A DNA stretch of 38,728 bases from Dehalobacter sp. (GTDB lineage Bacteria; Bacillota; Desulfitobacteriia; Desulfitobacteriales; Syntrophobotulaceae): NCBI GenBank assembly GCA_023667845.1, contig JAMPIU010000065.1, positions 1-38,728 of the forward strand. The letters are read 5' to 3'. Below the pieces are notes generated by a model. It was not told the DNA's origin. It saw only the letters and a list, made by a program, of their open reading frames with translations, and did no database searches. This document shows, piece by piece, positions 31,901-38,728 of this stretch. The position numbers and the translations under genes are program-made. How positions within the stretch are numbered: the first letter of the stretch is position 1; every line of letters starts with the position of its first letter.

Positions 31901-32896
31901 TTGAAACTACGCATAGCAACCTTCAATCTTGAAAATCTGGATTTCCAAAAAACTAACAAAGAACCGACGCTGGAAGAGCGCATTGCAGTTATGCGCCCTC
32001 AATTGCAGAGAATTAATGCTGATATTTTATGTCTTCAGGAAGTTAACGGCCAGGAAGAAGCAGGCCAACCGCGCCGTCTTCTGGCTCTGGATGAGCTCCT
32101 TAAAGATACACAATATACCAACTTTAACAGGGTATCAACCATGGACGAAGGTGGATCGCAGGTTTACGACGAACGTAATCTTGTTATCCTGAGCCGTTTC
32201 GAGATTTTAGAGCATCATCAGTATAAACACCGCTTTGCTCCTGCTCCACTTTACAAAATAGTAACAGCAGTAACGGATGGAGGAGAACAAACCGCAAAAG
32301 AAATCACCTGGGAAAGGCCTACTCTTCACGCCAAAATAAAAATTGGGGAGAAAATTATGGACGTCATCAATCTCCATCTAAAATCCAAGATACCTACAGA
32401 CATTCAAGGCCAGAAAATTGACAATTTCACCTGGAAAACCTCCTCAGGCTGGGCAGAAGGATTCTTCCTTTCTTCTATGAAAAGAGTAGGACAGGCTCTG
32501 GAAACCAGAATGTTAATTGACGAAATTTTCGGCGAAGATGAAAATGCCTGGATTGTAGCCTGCGGAGATTTTAATGCGGACTTAGATGACGTGCCTGTAG
32601 AAGCCATCAGGGGGAGGGTTGAAAATACAGGCAATGGTGAGCTTGCAAGACGCATTATGTTGCCCTGTGAGATGAGCATCCCTGAGTCCGCACGCTTTTC
32701 GCTTTACCACCAGGGAAAAGGGAATATGCTGGACCATCTGCTGGTATCGAGAAATATGATCGCGTTCTATAAGGGTTTAGAGGTACATAATGAACTGCTG
32801 CACGACGAATCTATTGCCCATGCGACGGACATAAAATTCCCTGAATCTGACCATGCGCCTGTAATTGCAGAATTTGAAATCCCAGATGACAATTAA
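31901..32896 (+). CDS. Endonuclease/exonuclease/phosphatase (EEP) family hydrolase
   Basis: A 331-residue protein from TTG, five bases after GGAGGTA. It holds all the EEP (DNase I / exonuclease III-like) motifs: ATFNLENL with Asn9, DILCLQEVN with Glu47 as metal ligand, VINLHLKS with the active-site His, CGDFNADLDD with Asp223 and Asn225, MLDHLLVS, and ESDHAPV with the final Asp-His pair. Family members cut phosphodiester or phosphomonoester bonds with magnesium; substrate here cannot be read from sequence. No export signal or cargo leader is present, so it is likely cytoplasmic. Two partial copies of its 5' end lie upstream (26449, 31151), a sign of repeated duplication. Confidence 0.88.
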   Translation: MKLRIATFNLENLDFQKTNKEPTLEERIAVMRPQLQRINADILCLQEVNGQEEAGQPRRLLALDELLKDTQYTNFNRVSTMDEGGSQVYDERNLVILSRFEILEHHQYKHRFAPAPLYKIVTAVTDGGEQTAKEITWERPTLHAKIKIGEKIMDVINLHLKSKIPTDIQGQKIDNFTWKTSSGWAEGFFLSSMKRVGQALETRMLIDEIFGEDENAWIVACGDFNADLDDVPVEAIRGRVENTGNGELARRIMLPCEMSIPESARFSLYHQGKGNMLDHLLVSRNMIAFYKGLEVHNELLHDESIAHATDIKFPESDHAPVIAEFEIPDDN

Positions 32897-32962
32897 ATAA
32901 AAAAAGTTTAACAGTAGTGGTCATTAAATAGCAAAAGAATCCGATAGAGTTAGAGTACAGGA

Positions 32963-33322
32963 ATGAAAAATAATTTAAAAGAAAATCTAATAAGCTGGCA
33001 ATTCTTGCTTCTTGCCTTTGTTTCGCTGGTTCCGCACCTACTTTATACCGCAGGTGCTGATTTTGCGGGTATGCTCTCAGTATATCGATTTTTTCCTGCA
33101 GGAATGGGGTTTTTTACTTTTTTTCAGCTGTATCTTGTCTTTTTTATCTTTAATTGGACTTCTCCGTCTATCTATTTCTCAGCTATCTTATTTTCTTTTT
33201 TCTGTGCTCGGATTTTACAGATAATTGACAGGAAAGATATGTTTGCAGCTCATGTTTTTTATGCAGCCGCTTTTCTCGTGGTTTTTTTGGCTATTGTCAC
33301 AGGAATCATGTCGCCGGACTGA
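32963..33322 (+). CDS. Small integral membrane protein
   Basis: A 119-residue very hydrophobic protein with about four membrane helices: WQFLLLAFVSLVPHLLYTAG (residues 12-31), FFTFFQLYLVFFIFNW, SIYFSAILFSFFCARILQII and FYAAAFLVVFLAIVTGI. Short loops carry few charges (IDRKDM). I do not recognise the family. It follows the EEP gene by 66 bp, perhaps in one transcript, and is followed by a hairpin terminator candidate. Confidence 0.7.
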   Translation: MKNNLKENLISWQFLLLAFVSLVPHLLYTAGADFAGMLSVYRFFPAGMGFFTFFQLYLVFFIFNWTSPSIYFSAILFSFFCARILQIIDRKDMFAAHVFYAAAFLVVFLAIVTGIMSPD

Positions 33323-33337
33323 AACCGTTCTAAGTTT

Positions 33338-33368
33338 TTAACTCTAGCTTTAGAGAACTAGCTTTTTT
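33338..33368 (+). terminator. Hairpin plus oligo-T terminator candidate
   Basis: CTCTA (33342-33346), GCTT loop, TAGAG (33351-33355), extended outside an internal loop by AGTT/AACT pairing, then CTAGC and TTTTTT at 33363-33368. It lies just after the membrane-protein stop. The oligo-T tract alone can terminate archaeal transcription. Confidence 0.5.
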
Positions 33369-33740
33369 CTTTCAATAATAAGAAGGGTGCCGGTACTCTT
33401 AACCCGGATTGCAAAAAATGAAGCAGAAGCATGTTAGGATGCGGTGGCTGCATACAATTTGATTTTTATATTTAGCTACACGCTGATCCTGCTCCAGCGC
33501 TTCACGGATACCATTTACCTCCTGGTATAAGATTGCCTTTTTATCAATACCTTTGCATAAAGATAAACCCATTGAATCGGGTTGTTAAAGGAATTAATAG
33601 AAGAACTTTAGCAGCATTACTTTTGTATCCATGGTGCGAGTTGCTAAAAACTGCAGGCCTAAAAAGTTCTCTACACTTTTCCAAAATATAGGAATGTACA
33701 TTTTTTAGATTTATAAACCACTAACTTGATCTGTTGATTT
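33369..33740 (+). other. Intergenic region upstream of a cargo gene
   Basis: No gene is visible in these 372 bp. Positions about 33637-33690 (GAGTTGCTAAAAACTGCA and following CTACAC, CCAAAATAT) resemble 21873-21925 upstream of the large cargo gene, so this may be an upstream regulatory element shared by cargo genes. Nothing else recognised. Confidence 0.35.
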
Positions 33741-33815
33741 TTTAATTTTTACAGATATCAACCATAGATGGCATATTTAAGATATAAGTTACTAAATATA
33801 AATGGGGATGGATAT
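33741..33815 (+). promoter_or_regulatory. Cargo-type promoter repeat, copy 3
   Basis: GGCATATTTAAGATATAAGT, TACTAAATATAAATGGGGAT, GGATAT, then ATG 33816. This is closest to copies 2 and 4. TATA region TATTTAAGATATAA at about 33773-33786; ribosome-binding site GGGGATGG. Confidence 0.7.
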
Positions 33816-35471
33816 ATGGCTGAGAAAGCTGGAGTTCATGCCAAAGCACAAGAATCAAAGCAGAAATACTCTAATTTTTTCAAACGAAAGCCGCGCTTCA
33901 ACTATTCAGACTCTCCAGCAGACAGGATACTATACTTTCAGCAAACTGCAGGCAACCAGGCTGTTCAGAGATTGATTAAATCAAGAGCTTTGCAGGCCAA
34001 ACTTACCATGAGCCAACCCGGAGATATATATGAACAGGAAGCGGACCGGATAGCTGAGCATATAATGAGGACACCGGATCCTGTTCTTCAGCGTAAGTGT
34101 CCAAAGTGCGATGGGGATGAAAAAAAGGTTTTACAAGCCAAAAATTCTTCTGGAAAAGTGCCTGCAGTTCTGAATCAAAATGTACATCCTCTCGTCAATG
34201 AAGTGCTACACTCTCCCGGCCAGCCGCTTAATTCAGCTACCCGTGCTTTTATGGAGCCACGCTTTGGTTACGACTTCAGTAATGTACGGGTGCATACGGA
34301 TGTGAAGGCTGCTGAGTCGGCAAGGGCGATGAATGCACGGGCATATACAATGGGCCGGGATATAGTCTTCGGGATGGAACAATCCGCGCCATCAACCAGT
34401 AAGGAGAAAATGTTGATGGCCCATGAACTTGCACACGTTATCCAACAAGGTGAAACTAACTCATATCGAAAGAATTCGCTTGCACTCTCTCCAATTGGGC
34501 AACTTAATATCCAGAGAACTCTTGGAGATGGACATGACTTGACCTCACCGCGTTTCTCACGTCTGCCGGATTTAGAGGCAACTTTTGATGGGGAAAAAGT
34601 GATCATAGAAGGTAATTCCTCTCGCGGTGTACAAGCTATCCAGCATGCTCTGTATGACTTAGGTTTTCCTCTGCCGAAGTATGGTGCCGACGGCGTATTT
34701 GGCAGTGAAACAAAAGATGCAGTCAAAGATTTCCAGAGAGCAAATCCACCACTGGTTGATGATGGCAAAGTTGGGAAGCTCACAATGTCGGCCCTTGATA
34801 CGAGATTTGGTGCTCCGACATTACCGCCGCGAACAAGTTTATCTGAACCTTGGACCGCTGCATGCGTCCGCTCGGTACTGTGTCCATGGAGTCCGCACAC
34901 GATCGATGTTTTAAGGACTAAAATCACCCTCAAATCCTTCGACTTTATCTCTTTTGCGGATGAATATTGGAATGGGAGAAATTGGATACCTTCTCCAGTA
35001 CCTGTTAAAGGCTATAGAGATGGGAGTGAGATAGGAATCAAGAATAGTTCTTGCGAAGATGTATCTAAATTTCTCTACCATGAAGTACTTCACACCGAGC
35101 AGCCCAGTACTCATAAGACAACTAAACAAAGAGAGTCCTACGTTTATCGTATTACAGAAGAATTCAATATTGCAATGGGCTTGACTGGTCGGCCTGAACT
35201 TCGGAGCACCGATGTGCAGGGACGCGAATATGCCGATCCAACCAAAGTAGAAACTTTCGTCGGGACTTATTATCCTTCAGTTCCAAAGGGGGGCGGCGGA
35301 GGTGATCAGATCATTGACAAAGCATCTACTTATGGGCATGTGAATGTGCAACGACCTAATGGTACTATATATACTCGACCAGCAGTGACAGGTGAGAAAG
35401 TTCCGGGGCGTAAGATAACGATTCCTGTCAAAGAGGTGATTCATCCAACTGCGGGGTGGATTTGCCCTTGA
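33816..35471 (+). CDS. Leader-tagged DUF4157 cargo with peptidoglycan-binding domain and metalloprotease-like tip
   Basis: 551 residues from ATG 33816; an in-frame ATG at 33768 lies within the promoter repeat and is rejected. Residues 1-65: cargo leader (MAEKAGVHAKAQESKQKYSN, then TAGNQAVQRLIKSRALQAKL). Residues about 70-215: DUF4157 eCIS core with DIYEQEADRIAEHIM, a CPKC pair, SPGQPLNSATRAFMEPRFG and HELAHVIQQ (His203, Glu204, His207). Residues about 265-325: PG_binding_1-type repeat (SRGVQAIQHALYDLGFPLPK, DGVFGSETKDAVKDFQRANP). Residues about 345-551: putative effector with a second HExxH, HEVLHTEQ (His422, Glu423, His426), and downstream glutamates. I infer a cell-wall-directed metallohydrolase. 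The GC content is close to that of the host throughout. Confidence 0.82.
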   Translation: MAEKAGVHAKAQESKQKYSNFFKRKPRFNYSDSPADRILYFQQTAGNQAVQRLIKSRALQAKLTMSQPGDIYEQEADRIAEHIMRTPDPVLQRKCPKCDGDEKKVLQAKNSSGKVPAVLNQNVHPLVNEVLHSPGQPLNSATRAFMEPRFGYDFSNVRVHTDVKAAESARAMNARAYTMGRDIVFGMEQSAPSTSKEKMLMAHELAHVIQQGETNSYRKNSLALSPIGQLNIQRTLGDGHDLTSPRFSRLPDLEATFDGEKVIIEGNSSRGVQAIQHALYDLGFPLPKYGADGVFGSETKDAVKDFQRANPPLVDDGKVGKLTMSALDTRFGAPTLPPRTSLSEPWTAACVRSVLCPWSPHTIDVLRTKITLKSFDFISFADEYWNGRNWIPSPVPVKGYRDGSEIGIKNSSCEDVSKFLYHEVLHTEQPSTHKTTKQRESYVYRITEEFNIAMGLTGRPELRSTDVQGREYADPTKVETFVGTYYPSVPKGGGGGDQIIDKASTYGHVNVQRPNGTIYTRPAVTGEKVPGRKITIPVKEVIHPTAGWICP

Positions 35472-35755
35472 GGTAGTTAATCCTAATGGATCCCAAAATA
35501 TGTCAAAAATAAATGATTGAATTTGGATCTAGATGGATTAAAATACATTTATTTCTAATCCCAAACGAATACATGAAGTGGTGAGAACAAGGAAAAGAAA
35601 TTAAATTAATGAAGTAACGATCACAGTTTATCCGTGTTTTTTGTGCTTTAAGTCGTCATAAAATTAGAACTTACTTTTCCTTGAACCATAATTATAGAAA
35701 TAATGATAATTTAATTATCTTGTACATGCAAATGATAACAGTTCATTAGGCGACT
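35472..35755 (+). other. AT-rich gap
   Basis: A 284-bp AT-rich gap between the cargo and the next small gene. TATA-like AATGATAATTTAATTATCTT occurs near 35701-35720 with inverted symmetry (GATAATTTAATTATC is nearly palindromic), which could be a promoter or operator for the gene at 35756. Confidence 0.35.
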
Positions 35756-36160
35756 ATGATGACTATGCATGAATCAGTCCCTCAGCTTATTGGAGAAAAA
35801 GTTACCATAAGTTATGTAGTAGACCCATCTGTAAGTTATGGAAAATTTCGCTTAGAGAATCATACGACCGGTACCGTAACAGCTTCCGTGAAATCAGTTT
35901 GGCTGAAGTTAGACGAACAGCAAGAGCCACTCTCCAATATTACTGTTTTTGACCTAGATAAAGACCGAATGGTAAATCCAAAGAGTTTCACGGTTGACGC
36001 CTATGCAATTATGAATTTTCTAGTTGGCTTTCCTAGGATTGCTTATGAGCCTTTTTTTGGGGAGTCCGCTGCCGTTTGTCTACGATTAAGTTTAAATGGT
36101 ACTGAACTAAAGGCACTATCACCGATTGAGTTTGTGCGCCGTTTACTGTATGAGCCTTAA
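35756..36160 (+). CDS. Small beta-rich protein next to protease-type cargo
   Basis: A 134-residue protein with three close ATG codons (35756, 35759, 35765); the ribosome-binding site is weak. Sequence pattern KVTISYVVDPSVSYGKFRLE, TVTASVKSVWLKLDEQQEPL, then SFTVDAYAIMNFLVGFPRI suggests an immunoglobulin-like beta-sandwich. No signal peptide. I do not recognise a family. Location directly after a putative peptidase effector makes an inhibitor or chaperone role possible, but there is no motif to support it. Confidence 0.55.
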   Translation: MMTMHESVPQLIGEKVTISYVVDPSVSYGKFRLENHTTGTVTASVKSVWLKLDEQQEPLSNITVFDLDKDRMVNPKSFTVDAYAIMNFLVGFPRIAYEPFFGESAAVCLRLSLNGTELKALSPIEFVRRLLYEP

Positions 36161-36445
36161 AGCTTATCGAATTTAATAACGAGCACTAGGGACTTATCTT
36201 CCCTGATTTATTCTGTTTGATCTAGGTGCAGTTTCAAATAGAAAAAGTGCTTGCATTTTCATTTATCAAAGAAGGCGCTCTAGCCTCACCAAAGGCAAAA
36301 TAAAGCTGAGAAGTGATGTCAGTTTTTTTGGAAACAATATTAACATGTAATGATGAGGAACAAAGTTTCTTTTCGTGATCGCAATTAGCTCTTGGACATG
36401 TTTCGATTTTGGAATCGATGCAATAGTTTTATTTTGAATTTTTCG
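36161..36445 (+). other. AT-rich gap upstream of cargo gene
   Basis: No gene seen in these 285 bp. Short open frames on both strands here are not supported by ribosome-binding sites or recognisable sequence. Confidence 0.4.
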
Positions 36446-36510
36446 CACAATTTTCAAATTTACCTGGCATATTTAATATATAATTCTAAATATAAATTGG
36501 AGATGGGTAT
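36446..36510 (+). promoter_or_regulatory. Cargo-type promoter repeat, copy 4
   Basis: CACAATTTTCAAATTTACCT, GGCATATTTAATATATAATT, CTAAATATAAATTGGAGATG, GGTAT, then ATG 36511. Same order and spacing as the other copies, with TTTAATATATAA as the TATA region and GGAGATGGG as ribosome-binding site. Confidence 0.7.
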
Positions 36511-38346
36511 ATGGCTGAGAAAGCTGGAGTTCATGCCAAAATACAAGAATCAAAGCAGAAGTGCTCGAATTCTTGCAAACAAAATACTAGCTACAGTTCT
36601 ACAGTTTCTCCTGATGACAGAATACTGCAGCTTCAAAGAACTGCAGGCAATCAGGCAGTCCAGAGGTTGATCAAGTCAAGAGCTTTGCAGGCTAAACTTA
36701 AGATAGGTCAACCTAATGACATTTATGAACAGGAAGCGGACCGGATAGCTGAGCATATAATGAGGACACCGGATCCTGCTCTTCAGCGCAAGTGTCCTAA
36801 GTGCGATGAGGATGAAGGAAAGTTTTTGCAGGCAAAAGAATCTTCAGGAAGATTACCTGTAACTAAGGATTGGGAAATGCCTTCAATCGTCCATGAAGTG
36901 TTGAGTTCTCCCGGCCAGCCGCTTAATTCAGCTACCCGTGCTTTTATGGAGCCTCGCTTTGGGCACGACTTTTCCCATGTGAGGGTGCATACCGGCCCGG
37001 CTGCCGGGCAATCTGCGCGTGATGTGAACGCTAACGCTTACACGGTGGGTCACAAAATCGTATTCGGCACAAGCCATTATCAACTTAATACCGACGCCGG
37101 CCGACGCCTGCTCGCTCACGAGCTGGTCCATGTTGTCCAGCAGGACTCCAGCCACGCACCAGCCGCTCTGCAGCGTCAGGTTCGCACGCGCTGGCGTTAT
37201 TCCTACTCAAAGGAGATAGCGAATAATAAAATCAAAGCCGTCCAGAGCCTCGGCAAGTCTAAACTGCTCAATCTAGAGGGCACCATTGAGGTCGATCCCA
37301 TTCTGGTGTCAGAGGGTAAAGAATACACCTTTTTCTACTTTCCGCTCACCAAAGATGAGGCGGAGGCCAAGAAATCAACCGCCGAAGCGAAGCTGGGGAA
37401 GAAGGACATATTTACCGTAGAGTACAGCGATTTTGCGAAGTCTTTTTTCATACGACCCAAGTGCCCCGACGCAGCCCCCGAAGAAGTAGGTTGGACCAAG
37501 TGGCCCAGCCTCGTAGGAGGCCGGTTTCGCTCCTGTTTTAAGACTGGTGCCGAGGCGAAAACGCAGGTGGAGAAGTTCAAAGACGCGCACATCGAGGCCA
37601 AGATCGGTGGTCCGCTCCACGAAGAGGACGGTTTAGCACAGACCGGTAAAGAGCAAAAATTGGATCGCTTTTACTTCCTGTTCCAGCCGCTCACCGAGCC
37701 AGCCGCAAGAGCAAAGGGGGAGGTTGAGGCGAAGACGCACGGTGGATTCACTGAGGGCATGTTCACTGTCAAGACTAAATTGGAGCCCGAACTGCAGAGC
37801 TATGTCTATCAACTTGAAGTCAGCTGCCCGAAGGGCTTCAAGTCGCTCGGCAAATTCAAGATTACAAGTTATTTCATCGCGGACGAATCCCAATTTCCCG
37901 AACAGCCTGTGGAAAAGGATCCCTGCGGCTTGAAGGGCACGTTCCGCGAGCAATTTCTCCATAAAACTAAAGGGGTGGCGCCATTAGGTGTAGACATGGA
38001 GGGCAGCGGCCGCACACTCTCTGGAAAGATTATCAATGTTGCGGGAACGAAGAGGATAAAAAAGGGCTCGAAAGAGGAGGAGGTAAACTGCTACATGGAG
38101 GTACCGCATGCATTGGGCAAGGACAACCGGCCGCTGACTGTGGGAAGCTCAGTCGCAGTCGACAAAAAAGTGATCCCGATTGGCACACAGTTGCTAATCG
38201 AGGATTTAGGGCCTCGCACCGCCGACGACGTTGGAGGTAAAATCAAAGGCAAAGATATCGACGAATACAAAGGACCTTACGATAAAAAGAAGGATACGAC
38301 TCTCGAGAACAAGCTCGTGTGCCAGAAAGAGAAGGAGGAGCCGTGA
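36511..38346 (+). CDS. Leader-tagged DUF4157 cargo with C-terminal 3D (three-aspartate) lytic-type domain
   Basis: 611 residues. Residues 1-65: cargo leader; 70-215: DUF4157 core with a CPKC pair and HELVHVVQQ (His203, Glu204, His207). Residues about 269-324 and 384-446 are an internal repeat (YTFFYFPLTKDEAEAK...FTVEY; FYFLFQPLTEPAARAK...FTVKT). Residues about 485-590 match the 3D domain of MltA/YorM-like double-psi barrels: FKITSYF, GVDMEGSGRT, VAVDKKVIPIGTQLLIEDLG and TADDVGGKIKGKDIDEY, with Asp551, Asp573 and Asp584 as the three aspartates. Such domains cleave peptidoglycan, which Methanosarcina-type archaea lack. Sequence turns GC-rich at about 36990, inside the core, so the distal part was acquired from a bacterial cargo gene. 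Confidence 0.85.
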   Translation: MAEKAGVHAKIQESKQKCSNSCKQNTSYSSTVSPDDRILQLQRTAGNQAVQRLIKSRALQAKLKIGQPNDIYEQEADRIAEHIMRTPDPALQRKCPKCDEDEGKFLQAKESSGRLPVTKDWEMPSIVHEVLSSPGQPLNSATRAFMEPRFGHDFSHVRVHTGPAAGQSARDVNANAYTVGHKIVFGTSHYQLNTDAGRRLLAHELVHVVQQDSSHAPAALQRQVRTRWRYSYSKEIANNKIKAVQSLGKSKLLNLEGTIEVDPILVSEGKEYTFFYFPLTKDEAEAKKSTAEAKLGKKDIFTVEYSDFAKSFFIRPKCPDAAPEEVGWTKWPSLVGGRFRSCFKTGAEAKTQVEKFKDAHIEAKIGGPLHEEDGLAQTGKEQKLDRFYFLFQPLTEPAARAKGEVEAKTHGGFTEGMFTVKTKLEPELQSYVYQLEVSCPKGFKSLGKFKITSYFIADESQFPEQPVEKDPCGLKGTFREQFLHKTKGVAPLGVDMEGSGRTLSGKIINVAGTKRIKKGSKEEEVNCYMEVPHALGKDNRPLTVGSSVAVDKKVIPIGTQLLIEDLGPRTADDVGGKIKGKDIDEYKGPYDKKKDTTLENKLVCQKEKEEP

Positions 38347-38513
38347 TAGTGCACTTGCTCATGGCAGTGTCATGTTTCGGAACGGCTGCGCAGAGGCAAA
38401 CTAGGGCTCAAGCTCAAGCAAACAAGCTTTTACACAGAATCTTGCGTCTTAATTCAACAGATTCCATTTGCAGCAATCAAGATAAGATTTTCCAATTTTT
38501 GACCCTAATTTGA
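38343..38513 (+). pseudogene. Truncated small gene coupled to the 3D cargo (possible immunity lipoprotein start)
   Basis: A GTG at 38343 overlaps the cargo stop (GTGATAG) and follows a perfect AAGGAGG at 38333-38339. The predicted product begins IVHLLMAVSCFGTAAQRQT, a short hydrophobic stretch with Cys that resembles a bacterial signal or lipoprotein signal peptide. The sequence is GC-rich for about 60 bp, then becomes AT-rich and featureless to the stop at 38511. I read it as the beginning of a second bacterial gene captured with the cargo, cut by recombination. Confidence 0.4.
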
Positions 38514-38550
38514 AGCGGAGATTTTAAGGGGATTTAATCTTTTAAATTTT

Positions 38551-38619
38551 ATTTTTCAATTATTATTTAGCTGGGATACTTAAGATATGAATTACCAAAC
38601 ATAAATTGTGGGCGGGTAC
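38551..38619 (+). promoter_or_regulatory. Cargo-type promoter repeat, copy 5
   Basis: ATTTTTCAATTATTATTTAG, CTGGGATACTTAAGATATGA, ATTACCAAACATAAATTGTG, GGCGGGTAC, then ATG 38620. Same arrangement as the other four copies, slightly more diverged in the TATA region. Confidence 0.65.
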
Positions 38620-38728
38620 ATGATTGAAAAGGCTGGAGTTCACGCAAGAACACAAGAAACAAAGCAGAAATGCTCGAGTTCCTGTAAAAGAAAGCCTAAA
38701 AATAATTCCTTAGGATTTCGGGGCAGAA
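38620..38728 (+). CDS. Start of a further leader-tagged cargo gene (cut by window end)
   Basis: ATG 38620 opens MIEKAGVHARTQETKQKCSS, then CKRKPKNNSLGF, a clear match to the cargo leader of the genes at 33816 and 36511. The frame is open to the last base of the window, so the body and effector lie beyond it. Whether it is intact cannot be judged here. Confidence 0.8.
   Translation, partial: MIEKAGVHARTQETKQKCSSSCKRKPKNNSLGFRGR

Noticed and set aside
33768-33815. Upstream ATG of the protease-type cargo
   Set aside because: It lies in the conserved TATA/promoter block, and MAEKAGVHAK at 33816 matches the starts of the other cargo genes.
36392-36670. 92-codon frame over the cargo leader at 36511
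   Set aside because: It is a phase shadow; the same kind of shadow arises over the leader remnant at 20332.
1-38728. CRISPR arrays, tRNA or rRNA genes, transposases, integrases
   Set aside because: I looked for repeat-spacer patterns, cloverleaf-like genes and DDE or tyrosine/serine recombinase motifs and saw none, despite the mosaic structure.

Overview
The window looks like chromosome of a methanogenic archaeon of the Methanosarcina type. This is inferred from AT-rich host genes, TATA-like promoters, strong GGAGG/GGGGG ribosome-binding sites, frequent TTG/GTG starts, long AT-rich intergenic gaps and gene content; no marker gene fixes the species. Every gene I can support lies on the + strand.

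Positions 1-20089 are an almost complete extracellular contractile injection system (eCIS, Afp/PVC-like): AAA+ ATPase, DUF4255 terminator-type protein, a carboxypeptidase-regulatory-like protein, a small unknown, sheath, tube, tail-assembly-type protein, a small DUF6760-like protein, second tube protein, a coiled-coil protein, LysM adaptor, a spike split into gp27-like and gp5-like genes, PAAR tip, gp25 wedge, two large baseplate proteins, a tail-protein-I/propeller protein and a tail-fibre-like protein. Several of these genes appear to start at CTG, ATC/ATA or ATT behind strong ribosome-binding sites. No classical long tape-measure gene is visible.

Positions 20090-38728 are a mosaic accessory region that reads as the cargo store of the particle. 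Six loci carry the same N-terminal leader ending in a GNQAVQRLIKS-like motif. Three are intact genes (22180, 33816, 36511), one is cut by the window end (38620), and two are decayed (20328, 29987). Five of the six also share a promoter/RBS block of about 70 bp. The intact cargos end in different putative effector domains: a deaminase-like HAE...CxxC tip, a second HExxH metalloprotease-like domain after a peptidoglycan-binding domain, and a 3D (three-aspartate) lytic domain. Two of the three carry the eCIS-associated DUF4157 core with HExxH at residue 203.

Cargo genes are chimeric. AT-rich archaeal leaders are joined to GC-rich, bacterial-looking bodies, and stretches of 47-55 bp are identical between cargos, which points to recombination that swaps toxin tips behind a conserved leader. 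Between cargos lie duplicated and decaying host genes (YkgJ-like cysteine-cluster protein, endonuclease/exonuclease/phosphatase, metallophosphoesterase, a paired small protein) and a GC-rich foreign block (about 27690-29130). The simplest working model is an archaeal injection machine with a swappable, leader-tagged arsenal, part of which is aimed at bacterial cell walls.
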